Of a stretch of 59,722 bases of DNA, positions 26,222-35,474 are shown in pieces; within the stretch, counting starts at the first letter, position 1, and each line of letters begins with the position of its first letter. Source of the DNA: an uncultured Oscillospiraceae bacterium. Its GTDB lineage: Bacteria; Bacillota; Clostridia; Oscillospirales; Oscillospiraceae. Position numbers and translations under genes: made by a program. The stretch covers positions 1 to 59,722 of the forward strand of contig CAKTOK010000005.1 in the NCBI GenBank assembly GCA_934589835.1, in the 5' to 3' direction. The notes under the pieces were generated by a model that was not told the DNA's origin, ran no database searches, and was given only the letters and a program-made list of their open reading frames with translations.

Positions 26222-27673
26222 ATGAAAACACAGGAAAAGCTGAACATGACCATGCTCTGCGATTTCTACGAACTGACCATGGGCAACGGGTATTTTCAGG
26301 CCGGCTACAAGGACCGCATCGTCTACTTTGACGTCTTCTTCCGGAAGGTGCCGGACGGCGGTGGCTTCGCCATCACCGCGGGGCTGGAGCAGCTCATCGA
26401 CTACATCGAAAACCTGCACTTTACCGAGGAGGATATTGCCTATTTGCGGGGTCGGCAGCTGTTCTGCGAGGAGTTTCTGGACTACCTGCGGCATTTCCGG
26501 TTCACCGGCGACATCTACGCCATCCCAGAGGGTACGCCTGTATTCCCCAAGGAGCCGCTGGTAGTGGTGCGCGCACCGGCCATCGAGGCCCAACTCATTG
26601 AAACGTTTACTCTGCTGACCATCAACCACCAGAGCCTGATCGCCACCAAGGCCAACCGCATCAATCGCTCCGCACGGGGCCGGACGGTACTGGAATTCGG
26701 CTCTCGCCGGGCGCAGGGCGCGGATGCCGCTATCATCGGCGCCCGTGCCGCCTACATCGGCGGCGTGGCCGGTACGGCCTGCACCCTGTCGGACGAGGTG
26801 TACGGCGTGCCCGCCGGCGGCACCATGGCCCATGCATGGGTGCAGATGTTTCCCAACGAGCTGGACGCCTTCCGCACCTACTGCCGGATGTACCCCACCA
26901 ACGCCACGCTGCTGGTGGACACCTACAATACCCTGCACTCCGGCATCCCCAACGCCATCCGCGCCTTTGACGAGGTGCTCAGGCCGCTGGGCATCACCAA
27001 ATGCGGCATCCGCCTGGACTCCGGCGATCTGGCGTATCTGACCCGAAAGGCCCGCAAAATGCTGGACGATGCGGGCTGGACAGAGTGCAAGATCTCCGTG
27101 TCCAACTCACTGGACGAATATCTCATTCAGGATATGCTGCTGCAGGGCGCACAGATCGACCTGTTCGGCGTGGGCGAGCGTCTCATCACCGCCAAGTCCG
27201 AGCCGGTGTTCGGCGGTGTGTATAAGCTGGTGGCCGTGGAGGAGCCGGACGGCACGGTGATCCCCAAGATCAAGGTCAGCGAGAACGTGGAGAAGATCAC
27301 GGTGCCCCATTTCAAGAAGGTCTACCGTTTCTACGGCCGCGACACCGGCAAGGCGATTGCCGACTATATGACCCTCTACGATGAGACGGTGGACGATACG
27401 CGGGATCTGACGATCTTCGACCCGCTGGCAACGTGGAAGAAAAAGCGCATCTATAACTTCAGGGCGCAGGAGCTGCTGGTGCCCATATTCCTCAACGGAA
27501 AACGGGTGTATGACAGCCCCACGCTGCCAGAGATCCGAGAGTACTGCCGCCAGCAGGTGGATACCCTGTGGGACGAGGTAAAGCGCTTTGATTATCCCCA
27601 CAAATATTACGTAGACCTGTCCGACAAGCTATGGGATATCCAGCAGTGTCTGCTGCGTAGCTCTCAGGAATGA
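26222..27673 (+). CDS. pncB: Nicotinate phosphoribosyltransferase
   Basis: A 483-residue cytosolic enzyme joining nicotinate to PRPP with ATP, forming nicotinate mononucleotide for NAD salvage. Supporting motifs are DFYELTMGNGYF at the N terminus, EFGSRRAQGADAA, PAGGTMAHAW, the RLDSGDLAYLTRKAR phosphate-binding region, and a C-terminal region with YVDLSDKLWDIQ. Length is normal for the long bacterial form. GAGG lies about 8 bases before the ATG. The cls gene follows after 38 bases. Confidence 0.95.
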   Translation: MKTQEKLNMTMLCDFYELTMGNGYFQAGYKDRIVYFDVFFRKVPDGGGFAITAGLEQLIDYIENLHFTEEDIAYLRGRQLFCEEFLDYLRHFRFTGDIYAIPEGTPVFPKEPLVVVRAPAIEAQLIETFTLLTINHQSLIATKANRINRSARGRTVLEFGSRRAQGADAAIIGARAAYIGGVAGTACTLSDEVYGVPAGGTMAHAWVQMFPNELDAFRTYCRMYPTNATLLVDTYNTLHSGIPNAIRAFDEVLRPLGITKCGIRLDSGDLAYLTRKARKMLDDAGWTECKISVSNSLDEYLIQDMLLQGAQIDLFGVGERLITAKSEPVFGGVYKLVAVEEPDGTVIPKIKVSENVEKITVPHFKKVYRFYGRDTGKAIADYMTLYDETVDDTRDLTIFDPLATWKKKRIYNFRAQELLVPIFLNGKRVYDSPTLPEIREYCRQQVDTLWDEVKRFDYPHKYYVDLSDKLWDIQQCLLRSSQE

Positions 27674-27711
27674 CGGCACGGCCCTGAAGAAAAAGAGAAG
27701 GAGGTACGCCA

Positions 27712-29265
27712 GTGAAAAAACCGAGAGTACAACAGAGAACAGAGCGCCGGATCTCCGCCGCGCTGCGGCTGGTGCTGGTGGCAGCCCTGCTGATGGCCCA
27801 GCTGGCACTGGTATTCCTCCTGAGCACCGTGCTTCGTCAGCGGGCGGCGCTGGCTTACACGGTGCTGGAGCTGGTGGCCTTCATCTGCGCCGTGTATATC
27901 TGGACGCGGCCCGGGACCACCAGCTATAAGGTGGGGTGGATTTTCCTGATCCTGTTCCTGCCGGTGGCGGGTCTCATCCTCTACTGGCTGTGGAACGGCG
28001 GGCGGCAGTCCAAGCGACTGGATATGAAAAAGCTGCCCGTACCGGCGGAACCGGCCTACAAGCAGGAGGAGAGCCGCCTGAATGTGGAGAAGCTGCGGCA
28101 GGTACTGCCCCAATGGGCACCGCTGGCATCCTATCTTGACCGAAAAGGGTTTTCACTTTACAGAGCAACGGACGCAAAGTATTTGCCCACTGGCAAGGCG
28201 TTTCTGGAGGATATGCTGGCCGCCATGGAGCAGGCGGAGCGCTTCATCTTTCTGGAGTACTTCATCATGGCGGAGGGCGAGCTTTGGGACCGCATGACGG
28301 ACGTTTTCCGCCGCAAAAGCGGCGCGGGTGTGGAGATCAAGCTGATTTTCGACGACTTCGGCAGTATGCTTCGGATGCCCGCCGAGCGGGTGGAGGCATT
28401 GCGCCGTATGGGCGTGGAGATTATGATCTTCAATCCGGTGCATCACTACGTGAACCGCCTCTACTTCAACTACCGCGACCATCGGAAGATCACCTGCATC
28501 GACGGCGACATCGCCTATACCGGCGGGGCCAATCTGGCCGATGAGTACGCCGACATCACCCAACGCTTCGGCTACTGGAAGGACTGCGGCGTGCGGCTGG
28601 AGGGCGAGGGCGCCTGGGGCCTGACAAGAGAGTTTATCTATATGTGGGAGCGGCTGGGCGGCCAGCTTCACAGCGAGCATGACTATTACCGTCCCGCCCA
28701 CCGCACCGCCTCCGACGGCTTCTGCCAGACGGTGGTGGATGGACCGGACAACAATCCGGACGACACGGCGGAGGACGTGTTCCTCCAGCTGATTGCCCGG
28801 GCGCGCCAGTCGGTGTACATCACCACACCGTATCTTGCCATCGATGAGTCCATGATCAAGGCCCTGTGCCTGGCGGGAGACAGCGGCGTGGATGTGCGGT
28901 TGATGATGCCCGGCATCCCCGACCACAAATTTGCCTATCAGGTGGCACAGAGCTATTTTCCGGAGTTGACAGCGCACCATGTAAGGATATATACTTACAC
29001 GCCGGGCCTCCTCCACGGCAAGACCGTGATGGTGGACCGCGAGGCGGCGTTTATCGGCTCGGTAAATATGGATTTCCGCAGCTTCCAGCTGCACTTTGAG
29101 TGCGGCGAGCTGCTGTACCATATGCCTGCCATTGAGACACTGCTGGAGGATATGGACAACATCATGGCCCACAGCGAACCGGTGACGCCGGAGCGCATGG
29201 CGTCGCGTCCATGGTACCTGCGCTTCGTGGGCGTGGTGCTGCGGCTGTTTGCAATGTGGATGTAA
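27712..29265 (+). CDS. cls: Cardiolipin synthase
   Basis: A 517-residue membrane enzyme that condenses two phosphatidylglycerols to cardiolipin. Two N-terminal helices (about residues 19-41 and 45-62, with a third near 72-92) anchor it. Two phospholipase-D HKD motifs are intact: HRKITCIDG beginning at H257 and HGKTVMVDR beginning at H435. AAGGAGG precedes a GTG start. It lies between pncB and thiN in the same direction with short gaps, which suggests a transcript of unrelated housekeeping genes. Confidence 0.95.
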   Translation: MKKPRVQQRTERRISAALRLVLVAALLMAQLALVFLLSTVLRQRAALAYTVLELVAFICAVYIWTRPGTTSYKVGWIFLILFLPVAGLILYWLWNGGRQSKRLDMKKLPVPAEPAYKQEESRLNVEKLRQVLPQWAPLASYLDRKGFSLYRATDAKYLPTGKAFLEDMLAAMEQAERFIFLEYFIMAEGELWDRMTDVFRRKSGAGVEIKLIFDDFGSMLRMPAERVEALRRMGVEIMIFNPVHHYVNRLYFNYRDHRKITCIDGDIAYTGGANLADEYADITQRFGYWKDCGVRLEGEGAWGLTREFIYMWERLGGQLHSEHDYYRPAHRTASDGFCQTVVDGPDNNPDDTAEDVFLQLIARARQSVYITTPYLAIDESMIKALCLAGDSGVDVRLMMPGIPDHKFAYQVAQSYFPELTAHHVRIYTYTPGLLHGKTVMVDREAAFIGSVNMDFRSFQLHFECGELLYHMPAIETLLEDMDNIMAHSEPVTPERMASRPWYLRFVGVVLRLFAMWM

Positions 29266-29281
29266 CGAAGGAGGGGCACAG

Positions 29282-29896
29282 GTGGCCTGTTTCATTTTCG
29301 GAGCCGGCGGCTATTACGGGCTGACGCAGCGTCCCGCCCCGGGCGATACGGTCATCGCCGCCGATGGCGGCTGGCGTATCTGCCGGCGGGAGGGGATTAC
29401 CCCCGATTTACTGCTGGGCGACTTTGACTCCCTGCAGGAGGTGCCGCATTTTGCCAACATCCAGCGGGTGCCGGTGGAAAAAGACGATACCGACATGATG
29501 CTGGCCATCAAGGAGGGCCTGCGCCGGAGTGAAACGGTGTTTCACCTCTACGGCGGTGTGGGCGGACGCACCGACCACACCATCGCCAATCTCCAGAGCC
29601 TGCTGTATCTGGCCTGCCGCGGCGCACGGGGCTGGCTGTATGGAGACAGGGAGCGCTTTACCGCCATCTGCGGCGGAGAGCTGATCCTGCCTGCCAGAGA
29701 AAAAGGGATCGTCTCCGTTTTCTGCATGGGTGCGGACGCGGCGGGCGTGACCATTGAAGGCGGGCAGTACCCGCTGCACGACGCAGTGCTGACGGCGTCG
29801 TTTCCCCTTGGCGTCAGCAACCATTATGTGGGCAACCCTGTCCGCGTGGCAGTCACGCAGGGCAGTTTGCTGATAGCATTGATTGAAAAGGAGTAA
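29282..29896 (+). CDS. thiN: Thiamine diphosphokinase
   Basis: A 204-residue enzyme that transfers pyrophosphate from ATP to thiamine. Family motifs are AADGGWRIC, LLGDFDSL, the DDTDMMLAIKEGL signature, GGVGGRTDH, and SNHYVGNPV near the C terminus. GTG is chosen as start because GGAGGGG lies 7-8 bases upstream, 16 bases after the cls stop. No TPP riboswitch is visible here. The DUF4430 lipoprotein gene follows directly. Confidence 0.92.
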   Translation: MACFIFGAGGYYGLTQRPAPGDTVIAADGGWRICRREGITPDLLLGDFDSLQEVPHFANIQRVPVEKDDTDMMLAIKEGLRRSETVFHLYGGVGGRTDHTIANLQSLLYLACRGARGWLYGDRERFTAICGGELILPAREKGIVSVFCMGADAAGVTIEGGQYPLHDAVLTASFPLGVSNHYVGNPVRVAVTQGSLLIALIEKE

Positions 29897-29903
29897 GCAC
29901 AAC

Positions 29904-30365
29904 ATGAAAAACAACGGTTTCCACAAGCTGCTGGCGCTGCTGCTGGCACTGGTCATGGTCCTGAGCCTGGCGGCCTGCGGCAATAAGACGCAGGGCGGCG
30001 ATACCGGCAATGACGCCAACGTCGTGACCGACGGTGCTGTGGCCGACGGCGCTACCGTGGGTCAGGGCAAGACCGCCTTCACCATGGAGGTAACCCAGCT
30101 GGACGGCACGTCCATCACCTTTACCGTCAACACCGATAAGGCCACTGTGGGCGAGGCCCTGCTGGAGCTGGGCATTGTGGCCGGCGACGACACCGAGTAC
30201 GGCCTGTATGTCAAGACCGTCAACGGTGTGACGCTGGACTATGATACCGACGGTGCCTACTGGGCCTTCTACATCAACGGCGAGTACGCCTCCACCGGTG
30301 TGGATGCCACCAATATCGAGGCCGGCGCCGCCTACGCACTGAAGGCAGAGCAGGCCGCGGGCTAA
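29904..30365 (+). CDS. DUF4430 lipoprotein
   Basis: A 153-residue secreted lipoprotein. The signal peptide ends in the lipobox LAAC, with C25 the lipidated residue, followed by a Gly/Asp/Asn linker. Residues 55-150 form a DUF4430 domain (transcobalamin-like C-terminal fold), with the typical VGEALLELGIV, AYWAFYINGEYASTGVD and a closing AAYALKAE. Proteins with this domain may bind corrinoids or act in surface adhesion; the role here is not known. GGAG precedes the ATG, and the gene sits 8 bases behind thiN. Confidence 0.87.
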   Translation: MKNNGFHKLLALLLALVMVLSLAACGNKTQGGDTGNDANVVTDGAVADGATVGQGKTAFTMEVTQLDGTSITFTVNTDKATVGEALLELGIVAGDDTEYGLYVKTVNGVTLDYDTDGAYWAFYINGEYASTGVDATNIEAGAAYALKAEQAAG

Positions 30366-30380
30366 AAGTACACAAGCTGA

Positions 30381-30416
30381 AAAGAGTGCCTCCGGCTCAC
30401 GCCGGAGGCACTCTTT
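30381..30416. terminator. Bidirectional terminator
   Basis: AAAGAGTGCCTCCGGC / GCCGGAGGCACTCTTT, 16-bp perfect stem with a 4-base loop, between converging genes. Confidence 0.92.
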
Positions 30417-30431
30417 CGTGTTGAGCTAAGC

Positions 30432-31472
30432 TTACTTTTTCAGAGCCTGTACGGCGGCGCGGAGCGCGTCCACGTTCTCCTGAGTGGTGGCCCAGCTGGC
30501 GCAGAAGCGCACGCCGGAGTGGGTCTCGTCCACCCGCTCCCAGTACTCGTAGCCGAAATGCTTGCCGATCTCGGCCAGCTCGGCGTCCGACAGGATGGGG
30601 TACTGCTGATTGGTGGGGGAGTCGAACAGCAGGGGATAGCCGGCGGAGACGAAGATCTCACGGATCTGATGGGCCATCTCAATGGCGTGGCGGGAGATCT
30701 TAAAGTACAGATCATCGGTAAACAGCGCGTCAAACTGGACGCCCAACAGACGGCCCTTGGCCATGCGGCCGCCGCGCTGCTTCATGATGAAGCGGAAATC
30801 CTTTTTCAGCGCGGGGTTCATGATGACGACCGCCTCGCCGAACAGGGCGCCGACCTTGGTGCCGCCGATGTAGAACACATCGCACAGGCGGGCCACATCC
30901 GGCAGCGTCAGGTCCGTGCCGTCGGCCATGAGGCCGTAGCCCAGACGGGCGCCGTCGATGAACAGGGGCAGGCCGTATCTCCGGCAGGTGTCGTACAGCG
31001 CGGTGAGCTCCGCCTTGGTGTACAGCGTGCCGCCCTCGGTGGGGTGGGAGATATAGACCATGCCGGGCTGAACGATGTGCTCGGTGGACTCGTCGTTCCG
31101 GTGCCACTCCACATAATCGGCCACCTGCTGGGCAGTGATCTTGCCGTTGGTGGTGGGGAGGGTGATGACCTTGTGACCGGTGGATTCGATGGCGCCGGCC
31201 TCATGGCAGTTGATGTGGCCGCTGACAGCGGAGAGCACGCCCTGCCACGGGCGGAGCACGGCGGCAATGACGGTGGTGTTGGTCTGGGTGCCGCCCACCA
31301 GGAAGTGGACGTCCGCCTCCGGTGCGGCGCAGGCCGCCTTGATCTTTTCGCGGGCGGCAGCGCAGTATTCGTCCTCGCCGTAGCCCACGGTCTGGACCAT
31401 ATTCGTCTCATTCAGCTTTGCCATGAGAGCGGGATGCGCGCCCTCCAGATAGTCGCTGTTGAAGTAGATCAT
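30432..31472 (-). CDS. ltaE: Low-specificity L-threonine aldolase (PLP enzyme)
   Basis: A 346-residue fold-type I PLP enzyme that splits threonine or allo-threonine to glycine and acetaldehyde. The N terminus MIYFNSDYLEGAHP and QTVGYGEDEY, the LVGGTQTN loop, the cofactor-binding FIDGARLGYGL, and the Schiff-base lysine in FYIGGTKVGALFGEA are all in place. AAAGGAG precedes the ATG on the minus strand. It is a single-gene unit, divergent from sortase B. Beta-eliminating lyase activity on a related amino acid is an alternative. Confidence 0.9.
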   Translation of the reverse strand: MIYFNSDYLEGAHPALMAKLNETNMVQTVGYGEDEYCAAAREKIKAACAAPEADVHFLVGGTQTNTTVIAAVLRPWQGVLSAVSGHINCHEAGAIESTGHKVITLPTTNGKITAQQVADYVEWHRNDESTEHIVQPGMVYISHPTEGGTLYTKAELTALYDTCRRYGLPLFIDGARLGYGLMADGTDLTLPDVARLCDVFYIGGTKVGALFGEAVVIMNPALKKDFRFIMKQRGGRMAKGRLLGVQFDALFTDDLYFKISRHAIEMAHQIREIFVSAGYPLLFDSPTNQQYPILSDAELAEIGKHFGYEYWERVDETHSGVRFCASWATTQENVDALRAAVQALKK

Positions 31473-31545
31473 TGCAGTTTCGCTCCTTTTTTACGGCGGG
31501 CGGAACCGAATACAGCGCGGCTCCGTCCTATTTTGTGTAACGGAT

Positions 31546-31574
31546 ATTCTACCGTATTTTTTTCGCAAAGTAAA
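31546..31574 (-). promoter_or_regulatory. Promoter of the threonine aldolase gene
   Basis: Read on the minus strand: TTTACT, 17-base spacer, TAGAAT. Confidence 0.55.
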
Positions 31575-31613
31575 GACAAACTGTTACATTTGGTTACACG
31601 CTGCAAATAGAAC

Positions 31614-31642
31614 TTGCATTGGATGATGAAATCTGCTACAAT
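31614..31642 (+). promoter_or_regulatory. Promoter of srtB
   Basis: TTGCAT, 17-base spacer, TACAAT, ending 25 bases before the start codon. Copies of GTTACA (or TGTAAC) cluster just upstream, between the divergent promoters. Confidence 0.7.
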
Positions 31643-31667
31643 CACACGAGACAAGGAGGCTTGTTAC

Positions 31668-32594
31668 ATGAACGATAGACCTAACAGACGCCGCGGTGAC
31701 CGCGGTTCCCGTATGCAGAGCGAGCGGATGCAGGAGCGTCCGGCGGAGCGCAGCGAGGGGACCCCGCGGCGCAGCGGCCGGAAACGGAAAAACGGCAAGG
31801 CACTGTATTACACGGTACTGGTGATCCTGCTGGGCGTGCTGGTATTCTCCTCTGTGAAGATCATCAGCTATATGGTGGAGAAGAGAGAGAGCGAGAGGAC
31901 GCAGCAGGACCTGATCAACGATGTGGTCACACCGGTGACACCGACCACCAATCCCAACGGCACCACGGACGGCGATGGTGAAAATACCGGCGACAACAGC
32001 GGCGGCAATACGCAGGTGACCAACGAGCCGGACTACATCAGTGTGGACTTTGCCACCTTGCAGGCCAAGTATCCCGATGTGGTGGCGTGGCTCTACTGTG
32101 CCAACACCGGCCTGAACTACCCCATCGTACAGACGGCGGAGGAGGGCGGCGAGTATTACCTGTACCGCGATATCGACGGCTCCAGCAACAAGAACGGCAC
32201 CATCTTTCTGGATTGGCGGTGCAATTCCGATTTCTCTACCCAGAATAACCTGATCTACGGCCACAACATGAAGTCCGGCCGTATGTTTGCGCCCATCATG
32301 AACTACAAGCAGCAGTGGTACTACGATGTGCATCCTTATATGTATCTGTACACGCCCAACCAGCTGTATAAGGTGAACCTGTTTGCCGGCTTTGTGACGC
32401 CCCATGACTCCGATGTATACTCTTACAGCCTGACCTCGGACTATATCAACCAGTGCATCGCAAGCTCCACATTCAAGTCCACCACCGGCACGCCTACGGG
32501 CAACATCCTGACCCTGTCCACCTGCGACTATACCTATGACAATGCGCGCTATGTGGTGCTGGGCGAGATGGTTCCCATTGACTGGCCCTCCTGA
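31668..32594 (+). CDS. srtB: Class B sortase
   Basis: A 308-residue membrane-anchored transpeptidase that attaches surface proteins to peptidoglycan. A basic cytoplasmic tail (1-43) precedes one transmembrane helix (about 44-66), then a Thr/Gly/Asn linker and the sortase domain (about 125-305). The catalytic triad is visible: H199 in YGHNM, C286 in LSTCDY, and R294 in DNARYV. GGAGG is 8 bases before the ATG. No gene for an LPXTG- or NPQTN-type substrate is adjacent. Confidence 0.92.
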   Translation: MNDRPNRRRGDRGSRMQSERMQERPAERSEGTPRRSGRKRKNGKALYYTVLVILLGVLVFSSVKIISYMVEKRESERTQQDLINDVVTPVTPTTNPNGTTDGDGENTGDNSGGNTQVTNEPDYISVDFATLQAKYPDVVAWLYCANTGLNYPIVQTAEEGGEYYLYRDIDGSSNKNGTIFLDWRCNSDFSTQNNLIYGHNMKSGRMFAPIMNYKQQWYYDVHPYMYLYTPNQLYKVNLFAGFVTPHDSDVYSYSLTSDYINQCIASSTFKSTTGTPTGNILTLSTCDYTYDNARYVVLGEMVPIDWPS

Positions 32595-32602
32595 AAATCG
32601 TA

Positions 32603-32633
32603 AAAGACCCGTACCGAAGCGGTACGGGTCTTT
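32603..32633. terminator. Bidirectional terminator between srtB and the M18 gene
   Basis: AAAGACCCGTACC / GGTACGGGTCTTT, 13-bp perfect stem with a 5-base loop. Confidence 0.92.
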
Positions 32634-32640
32634 CCTTTGC

Positions 32641-33915
32641 TTACAGCTCTGTTTCGAAGCAGCGGGCCGCGGCGGCGGCCAGATAGCCGCAGTCGGCGGC
32701 ACCCATGGTCTCCCACGCGGCGTGCATGGCCAGCTGGGCAAGGCCGATGTCCACGGTGCTCACCGGCACCAGCGTGTCGGCGATGCTGCCCAGCGTGGAG
32801 CCGCCCGGCAGGTCGCTGCGGTTGGACATGACCTGCACCGGTACGCCGGCGGCGGCGCAGGCGGCGCGGAACACGGCGCAGGAGCGGCCGTCCGTGGCGT
32901 AGCGCTGGTTGGCGTTGAACTTGATGACCACGCCCTCGTTCATGCGGGGGCAGTTGTCCCGGTCGGCATACTCCGGATGATCGGGATGGATGGCGTGGGC
33001 GTTATCGGCGGACAGCAGGAAGCTGCGGGCCAGCAGGGTCTGGAAGGTCTCCTCGTCCTGCCCCAGCGCCAGCGAGATGCGGCGCAGGGTATCCCGCAGA
33101 AAGGCGGAGGCGGCGCCCTGCTTGGTGGCGGAGCCGACCTCCTCGTTGTCGAAGATGCACAGCACCGGCAGACTGCCGCTTTCTCTGGCGGTCAGGAAGC
33201 CCTGGGTGCAGCCCCAGACGCAGGCCAGATCGTCCAGCTTGGGGGCCAGAATGTACTCGTTGTGGGCGCCCAGCACCGTGCCGCGTCCGCGGCAGTAGAG
33301 GAACAGGTCCTGCCCCAGCACATCCTCCGGTCGGACGCCGGCGGACTCGGCGGCCAGCGCCAGAATGGAGGCATCGGGATCCTCGCCGCTGAACAGGGGG
33401 ATGGTGTCCACATTGGCCAGATATTTCATGCCATCGTTGGCGCTGCGGTTCATGTGGATGGCAACGCTGGGGATCACCAGCAGGTCGCGGTCTACATTCA
33501 CCAGCTTCTCGGCGATGCGGTTCTGCTCCCGCACGAACAGGCGACCCGCGATGGACAGGGGGCGGTCGAACCAGGTAGCCATCAGCATCCCGCCGTATTT
33601 CTCGGTATTCAGCCGGATATAGCCGTTGTCCCGCAGCTCCGCGTGCTCCTTGAGCTTGAAGGTAGGGGAGTCGCTGTGGGCCGCGGCCATCATAAAGCCG
33701 CCGGTAAGCCGTTGGGGTACGCGGAAGGCGATGAGGCTGGAGCCGCCGCGGATGACGAAGTACCGGCCGCCGGGCTTCAGGGACCAGCGATCCCGCTCAG
33801 AGAGAGGGACATAACCCGCCTCCGTCAGCAGCTGAGCGGTGTTGGCCACCACATGATAGCAGCTGGGGCTGGCGGCGATAAAATCCAGAAGGGGATGGAC
33901 AGCATACCGATCCAT
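32641..33915 (-). CDS. apeB: M18 family aminopeptidase
   Basis: A 424-residue zinc aminopeptidase (aspartyl aminopeptidase type) acting on short peptides in the cytosol. Metal ligands appear in AAAHSDSP (H80), APKLDDLA, CIFDNEEVGS, and near the C-terminal end. The NRSDLPGGSTLG motif is typical of the family. Length is normal. GGAGG lies before the ATG. It is divergent from an MFS gene and could supply amino acids from imported peptides. Confidence 0.93.
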   Translation of the reverse strand: MDRYAVHPLLDFIAASPSCYHVVANTAQLLTEAGYVPLSERDRWSLKPGGRYFVIRGGSSLIAFRVPQRLTGGFMMAAAHSDSPTFKLKEHAELRDNGYIRLNTEKYGGMLMATWFDRPLSIAGRLFVREQNRIAEKLVNVDRDLLVIPSVAIHMNRSANDGMKYLANVDTIPLFSGEDPDASILALAAESAGVRPEDVLGQDLFLYCRGRGTVLGAHNEYILAPKLDDLACVWGCTQGFLTARESGSLPVLCIFDNEEVGSATKQGAASAFLRDTLRRISLALGQDEETFQTLLARSFLLSADNAHAIHPDHPEYADRDNCPRMNEGVVIKFNANQRYATDGRSCAVFRAACAAAGVPVQVMSNRSDLPGGSTLGSIADTLVPVSTVDIGLAQLAMHAAWETMGAADCGYLAAAAARCFETEL

Positions 33916-33965
33916 AGAAAAAGACCTCCTTTGTCCGCGAAAGAGGGACAGTTTTGTTGCCGGAT

Positions 33966-33995
33966 ATTATAACACAGAACTGCGCCGCATGGCAA
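33966..33995 (-). promoter_or_regulatory. Promoter of the M18 aminopeptidase gene
   Basis: Read on the minus strand: TTGCCA, 18-base spacer, TATAAT. Confidence 0.7.
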
Positions 33996-34023
33996 GCCTC
34001 GTCGGCAGAGGTGCGAAAGGTGC

Positions 34024-34052
34024 TTGCCAAGCGGACATATATCCGTTATAAT
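34024..34052 (+). promoter_or_regulatory. Promoter of the MFS transporter gene
   Basis: TTGCCA, 17-base spacer, TATAAT, leaving a leader of about 70 bases. Confidence 0.75.
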
Positions 34053-34098
34053 GTCTACTTACATGACACTGTTTCATCTCAGGAAAGGAGGGGGCGCT

Positions 34099-34113
34099 CC
34101 CGCCGGAGGCGGG
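34099..34113 (+). promoter_or_regulatory. Hairpin between ribosome-site-like sequence and MFS start
   Basis: CCCGCC GGA GGCGGG folds into a tight stem-loop. It lies between AAAGGAGGGGG (34084-34094) and the ATG at 34127, a gap far too long for a normal ribosome site unless the hairpin is folded out. Confidence 0.5.
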
Positions 34114-34126
34114 GCCGCGTGGACTT

Positions 34127-35395
34127 ATGTCGAATGACCAGGAATTGAGACCGGCTGTCGTTCCGCTGTGGACGCGGGACTTTACCATCATCACGCTGGG
34201 CAGCGTCGTCTCCATGCTGGGCAACAGTATGTCCGGCTTCGCGCTGAGCCTGCTGGTGCTGGATTATACCGAGTCGCCGCTGCTGTACGCCATTTATATC
34301 GCCACCTTCACCGCGCCCCAGATCATCGCGCCCATTTTCTCCGGCGCCGTGCTGGATCGGTTTTCCCGCAAGCGGACGATCTACACGCTGGATTTCCTCT
34401 CGGCGGGCATCTACGCCATGGCGGCGCTGATCCTGAGCAGGGGATGGTTCAGCTTTCCGGTGCTGGCCGTGTGGTGCTTCCTCATCGGTACCATCAACAG
34501 CATTTACATGGTGGCCTACGAGAGCTTTTATCCCATGCTCATCACGGAGGGCAACTATTCCAAGGCATACTCCATCGCCAGCGTACTGGAAACGCTGTCG
34601 GCGGTGATGATCCCCGTTTCCACCTATCTCTACAACAAGGTGGGCATCGCACCGCTGCTGGCCGCCAATGCCGTGTGCTTTCTGACTGCCGCCATCGCGG
34701 AGACGCAGATCAGGGCGGAGGAGCGGTACATCGAGACGCAGAAGGCCACGGAGACGGCGGGAGAGTCCTCCGCGCGGCGGCTGCTGCGGGACATCGGAGA
34801 GGGCTTTGCTTTCCTGTGGAGCGAGAAGGGCCTGCTGGCCGTGGCGTGCTATTTCGCCTTCAGCTCGCTGGCCGGCGGCGCGTCGCAGGTCATCACGCTG
34901 CCGTATTTCAAGAGCACCTTTGAAAACGGCGAATACGTTTATATGCTGGTGTGGGGCATGATGGTGGTGGGCCGTACCGCCGGCGGGCTGGTCCACTACA
35001 AGGTGCAGCTGCCCACCCACCGGAAGTATGCCATCGCCTTGGCGGTGTATATCGTCATCTCCCTGCTGGAGGGCTTCTATCTTTATACGGCGATCCCCGT
35101 TATGATGGCGATGTGCCTCTGCAACGGGCTGCTGGGCGTGACCAGCTACACCATCCGCATCTCCGCCACCCAGAGCTATGTGCCGGACGAGAAGAAGGGC
35201 CGGTTCAACGGGGCGTTCAATATGCTGAACACCGTGGGCAGTCTCACCGGCCAGCTGCTGGCGGGCGCGCTGACGGTGGCGCTGCCGCCCCGTCTGGTGC
35301 TGACGGGCTTCATGATGGTGACGGCCATTGCCGCCGTGGTGTTCATCGGCGGCCACAAAACAGCGGTCAGCGCCATCTATAACCGCCAGCAATAA
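34127..35395 (+). CDS. MFS transporter (macrolide-efflux-like)
   Basis: A 422-residue inner-membrane protein with about 12 helices, of the MFS_3/DHA3 type (WTRDFTIITLGSVVSMLGNSMSGFAL at the N terminus, FSGAVLDRFSRKRTIYTLDF as the A-motif loop). The two halves are joined by a cytoplasmic loop near residues 195-225. Such proteins export drugs or lipophilic compounds; substrate unknown. The start ATG lacks a close Shine-Dalgarno sequence, which is unusual for this window. No neighbouring gene suggests a substrate. Confidence 0.87.
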   Translation: MSNDQELRPAVVPLWTRDFTIITLGSVVSMLGNSMSGFALSLLVLDYTESPLLYAIYIATFTAPQIIAPIFSGAVLDRFSRKRTIYTLDFLSAGIYAMAALILSRGWFSFPVLAVWCFLIGTINSIYMVAYESFYPMLITEGNYSKAYSIASVLETLSAVMIPVSTYLYNKVGIAPLLAANAVCFLTAAIAETQIRAEERYIETQKATETAGESSARRLLRDIGEGFAFLWSEKGLLAVACYFAFSSLAGGASQVITLPYFKSTFENGEYVYMLVWGMMVVGRTAGGLVHYKVQLPTHRKYAIALAVYIVISLLEGFYLYTAIPVMMAMCLCNGLLGVTSYTIRISATQSYVPDEKKGRFNGAFNMLNTVGSLTGQLLAGALTVALPPRLVLTGFMMVTAIAAVVFIGGHKTAVSAIYNRQQ

Positions 35396-35474
35396 TTTTC
35401 TATCGTATACACCCGCGGCGGCGGTGCTGTCCACCGCTGCCGCACCATAGAATCAATCAAAGGAGGAGCAAGAC

